Assembly (NCBI GenBank): GCA_946803715.1 | Contig: CAMPET010000244.1 | Location: 64,382 to 88,623, forward strand | Reading direction: 5' to 3' | Source of the DNA: Beroe ovata | Lineage: Eukaryota > Ctenophora > Nuda > Beroida > Beroidae | Length of the DNA: 24,242 nucleotides | In this document: piece by piece, positions 19,241 to 24,242 of the stretch | Position numbering within the stretch: position 1 is the first letter of the stretch | Layout: each line of letters starts with the position of its first letter | Program-made: the position numbers and the translations under genes | The notes under the pieces: model-generated | What the model was told of the DNA's origin: nothing | Databases searched by the model: none | The model's input: only the letters and a program-made list of their open reading frames with translations

Positions 19241-20492
19241 GACATCCTGCTAGAATGGTATTGAGAGCTGGTACCCTGCAGTAACTCCTAACATTGGCAG
19301 AGTTCAAATCGCGGAAATCTAGAATGATCCTAGTCTTATCATTTCGCTTGAGAACCAAGGCGGGAGTGTTATAATCACTTTGTGATTGTTCAATGATGCC
19401 AGCTTTGAACAAATCTTCCAACTCACGTATACAATCAGCTCTCAGGTGTAGAGGGACCCGTCTGTAAGGCGCTCGAATCGGACAATCAGTGTTGAGTTGT
19501 ATCTCATGGTGTACCAAATCAGTTCTCCCCAGTTGAGACCTGTCGAGAGCCCATATATCCGGGAACAAGGTTACTAATTGACGTACTTGCTGCTTCTCAT
19601 CCTGCGATAAATGATCGTTATTATCAATCTTAAGAGCTTTGTCAATCGCGTCAATTCTCTTAGGATCATTATCAGACTTGTAAGCTTCTGCCGAAGTCGC
19701 ATTAGTGCAGTGCTCTATCTTCCGAGTGAAAAATGCCGGAGAAACCTTCGCAACAATGGTATTTTCTGGAAGCCACATCTCAATACTATCATCTTCTATG
19801 GCGATGGCAATTTCCGAAAACCCCCCTTTCACTGACACGATGAAGTCACTACACTTTTCTTGGTCATCATCCAAAATGGTGCTGTGCATACATTCAAACA
19901 ATTCACTCGGTTTCAGACTGTACAACCCATCATAATCTGAGATATCTAGGTCGTCGAATGAAATTAACTTACAGTAGATGATGTCCAAACCCTTCAGAAC
20001 TAGATCACATGAGGTGACTAGATATACTTTAGGCTGTTTGAGATTTCTCTTTCTGAGGGATGTCTCAAACCTATCGTTTCTCATAACCAAACTATCGAAA
20101 TCAAGGACTATTCTATTATTGGCCATAAATGACTGGCCAAGAATGCAGTCCTCCTTGAATAACGTGGTAACTATGAAATCGGTGACTAGTTCAACTCCAT
20201 TTACAACCACGGTCACATTTTCTAATACTCCCAAAGTTTGTAGAGGTGCTCCCGTAACTCCCACAAGTTTGAACTTTCCCTTAGATACCTTTTCATCCCA
20301 ACCCACTTTGTGCACCACACTTTTATAAATCAAATTTACACTTGAACCCGTATCTATCAAGGGAAGTATAACCAAATCATCTAATTTTGCCTCTATGTAA
20401 ACACTGCCATCACAGTAACAATTTTGCTTTACTGTCTCTGGAGCAGCCCCGTTGTCCCCATTTGAGTCCCTCCCGTCTCGGGAGGGACCCAC
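19185..20492 (-). pseudogene. Retropepsin-type protease and reverse transcriptase N-terminal part
   Basis: The frame is entered by -1 frameshifting from gag. LPLIDTGSSVNLI (Asp47) is the aspartic protease active site and DCILGQSFM the C-terminal strand; retropepsins act as dimers to cleave Gag-Pol. After an acidic linker, HHEIQLNTDCPIRAPYRRVP, LEDLFKAGIIEQSQS and TRIILDFRDLN are the fingers of RT. Near 19220-19240 the reading is broken and codons around motif A, including its catalytic Asp, are missing, so RT would be inactive even if the frames were joined. The apparent start at 20492 (GTG) is not an initiation codon. Confidence 0.85.
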
Positions 20493-20501
20493 TAGTTTTT
20501 T
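20466..20501 (-). promoter_or_regulatory. Programmed -1 ribosomal frameshift signal between gag and pol
   Basis: On the element strand, slippery heptamer A AAA AAC (20501-20495) lies in the gag frame and is followed directly by the gag stop TAG (20494-20492). After a 6-nt spacer comes a perfect 10-bp GC-rich hairpin, GTCCCTCCCG-AGA-CGGGAGGGAC without its hyphens (20488-20466). Slipping back one base on the heptamer enters the protease-RT frame exactly. Heptamer, spacer and stem all fit the established rules for -1 frameshifting in retroviruses. Confidence 0.88.
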
Positions 20502-21797
20502 TCCACCGATTCTACAGACCCTTCAGTTTCAACTTTCTTGATATTAGCAGAACCTTGTGGAGACCATTGATCATTGTACTGACCAAACCCTAATCCTTGA
20601 TGGGTATTAGCTGCAGCTGCTGAGGTCTCACGAGAAGCTTGCCGTTTCATGGCCATGTCGTAAGCACGAGTTTGTGATGAAGTAAGAGGTCCTGTGCTTG
20701 TGCTGGGTTGAGGTGAAGCATTTTGAACATACTGAGCTCCCAAATTCTGATTTGGTGCAAGACCCTGTAGTTGTGATTCCATATTACGTATTCTAGATCT
20801 GCAATCACGTGCAGTGTGGTTCATTTTGAAACAATAGTGGCAAGTTAGCTGATCACGTCTCCCCATATTGTTTCTAGGAAATGCATTGGAAGGCTGAATA
20901 GATTGATTGACAAATCTGCGATTAGGACCTTCATAATTGCCTCTATGGGCGTACAAACACTGGTAAGAGTAATGCCCATGTTGGTGACATTTGTAACAAA
21001 TCACATTATTCATCATAGCACGTGCAGGCCTATTGTAATTGTTAATCGGTAGTGAGGCTGGAGCTTCCACGTTGTTGACTTGTACAGTATCAGACTCTGC
21101 AGTTTCTTGAGATGTTTTCATGACAGCTACATTGCACTGCTCGTTATTCTTCATGGATTCTCGAGCGCCATATGATGAGTCACGTCTAATTGCTTCAGTT
21201 AACAATGCATTGAAGTCAATATCGGGAGTATCACGCATATTGATCAAATGGATGGCCAGTTCGTCTCTCCTGACACCCGCAGATAAAGCATCTTTCAGCG
21301 CTGAATCTCGGGAAACAATTTCCTCTTGTTCAAGATATCCAGTTTTACCTAGCTGTCTAAGTCTCTCGCCAAAATCAGAGACGGTTTCATCTATACGCTG
21401 ATTGGCCTTTTTGAGTTCGAATCGTGCCTTCACAGCTGCTTGTGGCTCCTCTAAAGTGCGTACCACAAGATTTTTAAACTGTTCCCAGGTATCGCTATCT
21501 AATGCACCATTGGGCTTTAGGGTCTAGATATGTCATAAATGCGTTCATGGCAGGCCTACCTACTAAACCCATGATTTCTTTAAAGGGCTCGAACCGTTCA
21601 ATGAAAAGCTGAATTCTAATCTTACTTGGGTCAAAGATTTCAGGTTTCCGACTTCCTGCAACTCCCGCTCTGTACACATCTCTGGCCTGATTCACAGCAG
21701 TATCGACCTCAGCTTGCACCTGTGCCTCGTGAGCTGCTCTGATGGCGTTCCTCTGTGCAACCGTCAGTCCTTCCAAAGCCTCCAGCGCCTCATCCAT
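20492..21797 (-). pseudogene. gag with two CCHC zinc knuckles, one frameshift
   Basis: The start at 21797 (MDEALEALEGLTVAQ) opens a capsid-type region, with FDPSKIRIQLFIERFEPF typical of Ty3/gypsy gag. A 1-nt frameshift near 21505-21515 interrupts it; the second frame continues with DSDTWEQFKNLV, DETVSDFGERLRQLG and then the nucleocapsid. Two CX2CX4HX4C knuckles (Cys157 to Cys170, Cys209 to Cys222 of the downstream frame) would bind genomic RNA. The C terminus is Gln/Ser/Thr-rich. The gene ends at the TAG that belongs to the frameshift signal. Confidence 0.85.
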
Positions 21798-21879
21798 GAT
21801 TCACCCGGGCAATCAGAGTCAAGAAAGTGGTTGTGGTTCCAACAAACGGTGTTATGATTGTACAAAAGGGAAAACTATC

Positions 21880-21899
21880 GAATCCTGGTCGCAGCACCA
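21880..21899 (-). promoter_or_regulatory. Putative tRNA primer-binding site
   Basis: The element strand reads TGGTGCTGCGACCAGGATTC, i.e. the complement of a tRNA 3' end: CCA, discriminator A, a 7-nt acceptor strand, a CCTGG T-stem and part of a TTCGAAT-like T-loop. It starts two bases after a CA dinucleotide (LTR end ...GCTAACA). I cannot assign the tRNA isotype. Reverse transcription would start here. Confidence 0.65.
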
Positions 21900-21901
21900 G
21901 T

Positions 21902-22193
21902 TGTTAGCTTAGGAACTTGTAAATTTACTTCAAGTTTGAGACTAGACAAAAGTTGGAATAGGTGGGAGGGAAGTGACAACATTGGTAACTGAAACTTTAC
22001 AATTCACACGTGTTAAAAGCAAGAGGGAGAGAGCGAGTACCCGACCAGGAGAGATCGCCTGAGACAGTGTTGATAGATTCACTTCCAGTACCAGGCAATT
22101 CCTCCATGGCCGAATGCGCACGACACCGCACATACTCAAACCCACGTGATATCACATATGTAAGAGCACATGCAGTCCCGTACATGACCATCG
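21902..22193 (-). repeat. Possible 5' LTR remnant of the LTR retrotransposon
   Basis: The inner edge, TGTTAGC on the + strand (ending CTAACA on the element strand), adjoins the primer-binding site. The outer edge is unclear and is placed only by the start of an unrelated tandem repeat at 22194. The sequence does not match the region left of 13620, so it cannot be confirmed as an LTR. Confidence 0.3.
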
Positions 22194-22492
22194 GTTCCCG
22201 AGTTAAGGGCCACTATAGCCCCTAATTCACCCAAATCATGTCAGTTTGAATGAGCATTTGGAGATAACTTCCAAACCAATAGACCGATTGACTTGAAACT
22301 TCTACCACAGCTCAAGGACCATAAGAAACTCGGACATTCAAAATTTCACGTCGATCTGATAATCTGTTCCCGAGTTTAGGGCCAGTATAGCCCCTCATCA
22401 ACATAAAAATGTCAGTTTGAGTGAGCATTTGAGGATAGCTCCAAACCCATAGACCGATTGAATTGAAACTTCTACCATAGCTCAAGGACTAG
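22194..22492. repeat. Tandem repeat, period 172 bp, 1.7 copies
   Basis: Units start at 22194 and 22366 with GTTCCCGAGTTnAGGGCC. Shared blocks include TATAGCCCCT, ATGTCAGTTTGA, AGACCGATTGA and TTGAAACTTCTACCA. The second unit stops after CTCAAGGACTA. This looks like a dispersed or satellite-type invertebrate repeat. Confidence 0.85.
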
Positions 22493-22625
22493 GGTGCGCC
22501 CTTTTTTCCAACTTTTTGAGGCACAACCCTGTACTTGTAGATCTCGACGAGCTGATTCCAACGCTGCCAAGCTTTTTGAAATTGGACAACGGGAAGTACT
22601 GCCGCATCGCAATTTTCCGTTTAGT

Positions 22626-22653
22626 CACGTGACTATCACGTGAGGGTCACGTG
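22626..22653. promoter_or_regulatory. Three CACGTG sites spaced 11 bp apart
   Basis: CACGTG occurs at 22626, 22637 and 22648, exactly 11 bp apart, each in a (G/A)TCACGTGA context. CACGTG is the E-box of bHLH-ZIP proteins; the one-turn spacing would put all three on one DNA face. Whether it is a regulatory site or part of a repeat is not known. Confidence 0.6.
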
Positions 22654-23240
22654 ACTCGCGGATAAACGCTGCTAGTACTTATAGTTAAGATGCGCGCGCG
22701 GCTTAGCGCGCTGTAAAATCATTGAATTCTCTATCTCGCGAGATCATAATGATCCATGACACTGTGTGACAAGATGCTGATAATTGTCATTGAGTGTCTT
22801 TGTATATGGTGCCCTGATACTGACTGTTAATGTTTTGACGTGAGATTGAGAATGATTGATGGCCACGTGATTGGGATATGACTATGAGATCTAAGATCAG
22901 GTGACATGACGACGCAGCGATGTCATGCCACTATGTCTCGTCAAAGAGCCCCAGCACCTGTTTATACGTGTACGTGATAACGATGTCCAAAAGATCGGCC
23001 TGTACTGAACAAAAAGGCCTGTAGGTACTGAGCATAACGCCAATACTGAGCAAAACGATAGACGAGATATTCGATAGTGCGGAAGTGATGGCTGAGTGGC
23101 TGACCAACAACAAATAAAGGCACATTCTCGTAAACAGAATTATAAACGACAAATGAAGATAGATCATCAGAAATTTTGCCTTTTTAGGCATGCAGTTATT
23201 CTTCAATTGGCCAGAACCCGCATATGCAATTGGCCCGGCA
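22654..23240. other. Stretch without a recognisable gene
   Basis: Contains short palindromes (GCGCGC-GGCTTA-GCGCGC near 22692, TCTCGCGAGA near 22733), further CACGTG/CATGAC motifs and, from about 23086, the block GTGATGGCTGA...GACCAACAACAAAT that recurs after the join at 23489. The small open frames here show no coding features. Confidence 0.4.
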
Positions 23241-23800
23241 AGCACATATACAATTGATTTGATAAGATTTACAATTGATTCGATAAGATCTACAGACAGC
23301 CATTGATCTGGCAAGCACATATACATTTGATTCGATATGGCCTGCAATTGATTCGATAAGATCTACAGGCATCTATTGATCGGGCAAGCACATATACATT
23401 TGATTCGATAAGGCATGCAATTGATTCGATAAGATCTACAGCGTACAGGCATCTATTGATCCGGCAAGCACATATTATGCAATTGATTNCGATAGACTTG
23501 CAACTGCGGAGGTGATGGCTGACCAACAACAAATTAAGGCACAATCTTGTTAACAGAATTATCAACGACAAATTAAAGTAGATCATGAGACATTTTACTT
23601 ATATAGGCATGCAGTTATCCTACAATTTGCCAGAACCCACATTATTACAATTGATCCGGCAAGCACATTTACAATTGATTCGATAAGAACTACAATTGAT
23701 TCGATAAGATCTACAGACAGCCATTGATCCGGCAAGCACATATACAATTGATTCGATAAGGCCTGCAATTGATTCGATAAGAATGACAATTGATACATTA
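23241..23800. repeat. 73-bp tandem repeat, interrupted by a contig join
   Basis: CGATAAGATCTACAG recurs at 23282, 23355 and 23428 (73-bp steps), and related units at 23703 and 23776. Each unit holds CAATTGATTCGATAAG, CATTGATCCGGCAAGC and ACATAT blocks. The N at 23489 interrupts the array. Sequence from 23494 repeats that from about 23080 at roughly 85-90%, so the join may be a contig overlap or a duplicated larger unit. Confidence 0.85.
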
Positions 23801-24021
23801 TGGTTATTGGTTAAGACCTGCAATTGAAACTTGAACATCCCACTATCGCAGCACTGAGGTGTGCGAGAGGAAACATGTACGGTGTACTGACAGTGATACT
23901 GAAAGGTGTCAGGTCCCACTTGTTACACTCGCTATTACACTCGCTATTACTATTACTATTAGGGGCGATGTCCCTTGACACCGGTAACAGTACGGAATAC
24001 CCAACTTCTAGAATACCCAAT

Positions 24022-24059
24022 GTCGCGAATACCCAACAGAATTGTTGGGTATTCGCGAC
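24022..24059. repeat. Perfect palindrome, 17-bp arms, in a cluster of GAATACCCAA motifs
   Basis: GTCGCGAATACCCAACA, loop GAAT, then its exact complement. Three further direct copies of GAATACCCAA lie within 100 bp (near 23996, 24011 and 24093). The arrangement resembles the terminus of a small inverted-repeat element or a cruciform protein-binding site. Confidence 0.85.
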
Positions 24060-24138
24060 TTGGGTTTTCCGTGCATGATGACCGGAATACCCAACTCATT
24101 ACAGGTATAGAGGGTCATGTGAACCGCCCTTAATAACT

Positions 24139-24235
24139 GCTGACTTAATCGAGTCACGTGACCTTATACAGCTCTAGATGTTTGCCTTTTCACTTGACTC
24201 AATCGGGTCACATGACCCAATACCGCTCCCGTTGT
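24139..24235. repeat. Short direct repeat with CACGTG/CATGAC core
   Basis: TGACTTAATCGAGTCACGTGACC and TGACTCAATCGGGTCACATGACC-type units (each followed by an ATAC-GCTC block) lie about 53 bp apart and run to the end of the window. Confidence 0.7.
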
Positions 24236-24242
24236 GCAGACT

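Larger units (their letters stand above)
13616..21899 (-). mobile_element. Ty3/gypsy-type LTR retrotransposon with env, degenerate (internal region)
   Basis: Right to left: primer-binding site, gag, -1 frameshift site, protease, RT, RNase H, integrase, env, polypurine tract. The pol order (RT-RNase H before integrase) and a GPY/F-like integrase tail place it in Ty3/gypsy and not Copia; an env after pol makes it errantivirus-like. The internal length of about 8.3 kb fits intact env-bearing members. Frameshifts, stops and a small deletion mark this copy as inactive. No matching pair of LTRs was found by eye, so one or both are truncated or replaced. Confidence 0.85.

Noticed and set aside
21880..21900. 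A tRNA gene fragment
   Set aside because: Only the 3' end of a tRNA-like sequence is present, placed where a primer-binding site is expected; no anticodon or D arm.
21902..22225. Full-length 5' LTR
   Set aside because: Its outer end could not be found and it does not match the sequence left of 13620, so only a low-confidence remnant is listed.
23241..23800. Regular repeats considered as a CRISPR array
   Set aside because: Units of 73 bp are contiguous and have no unique spacers, and the genome is eukaryotic.
22931..23919. Several minus-strand frames of 60-140 codons
   Set aside because: They follow the tandem repeat period and have repetitive, non-globular products.

Overview
The window looks like a piece of an invertebrate nuclear genome scaffold, mostly AT-rich and full of repeats. 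The evidence is: short spliceosomal-type introns (76-77 nt), a non-LTR retrotransposon with PHD, endonuclease and esterase domains, an env-bearing Ty3/gypsy-type LTR retrotransposon, microsatellites and several tandem repeats. I cannot name the species. Six single-N contig joins (780, 4969, 7295, 11048, 12806, 23489) break the sequence. At three of them (7295, 11048, 23489) the sequence before the N is repeated after it, so part of the apparent duplication is probably unmerged contig overlap.

Layout. 1-130: three GC-rich hairpins in a row. 528-974: weak coding fragments. 1035-1634 (-): a Ulp1/C48-like cysteine peptidase ORF. 2788-3426 (-): a protein with a U1/matrin-type zinc finger. 4541-4642: TG microsatellite. 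4802-4968 (-): a Gln/Pro-rich exon cut by a gap. 5691-5999: a 93-94 bp tandem repeat. 6105-9490 (-): a truncated CR1-like LINE. Its first ORF joins a PHD finger, a coiled coil, an AlkB-type 2-oxoglutarate/Fe(II) dioxygenase and an SGNH esterase. One in-frame stop separates it from a second ORF with its own PHD finger and an AP-endonuclease domain; the reverse transcriptase part is gone. 9917-12179: a 1131-bp segment present twice, holding three exons of an unknown host-type gene (-). 12782-13127 (+): a small C2HC zinc-finger gene with one intron.

13.6-21.9 kb (-): a damaged gag-pol-env LTR retrotransposon. In element order it has a primer-binding site at 21899, gag with two CCHC knuckles, a textbook -1 frameshift signal, protease, RT, RNase H, integrase, then an F-type-like env with a PAN/apple-like domain and a furin-type site, ending exactly at a polypurine tract and the first bases of a putative LTR. 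At least six lesions in gag-pol and several in env show that this copy is dead. 21.9-24.2 kb: 172-bp and 73-bp tandem repeats, CACGTG clusters and a perfect 17-bp-arm palindrome, with no gene I can support.

The most notable object is the LINE ORF1: a complete-looking AlkB nucleic-acid dioxygenase fused between the PHD/coiled-coil and esterase parts of a retrotransposon protein.
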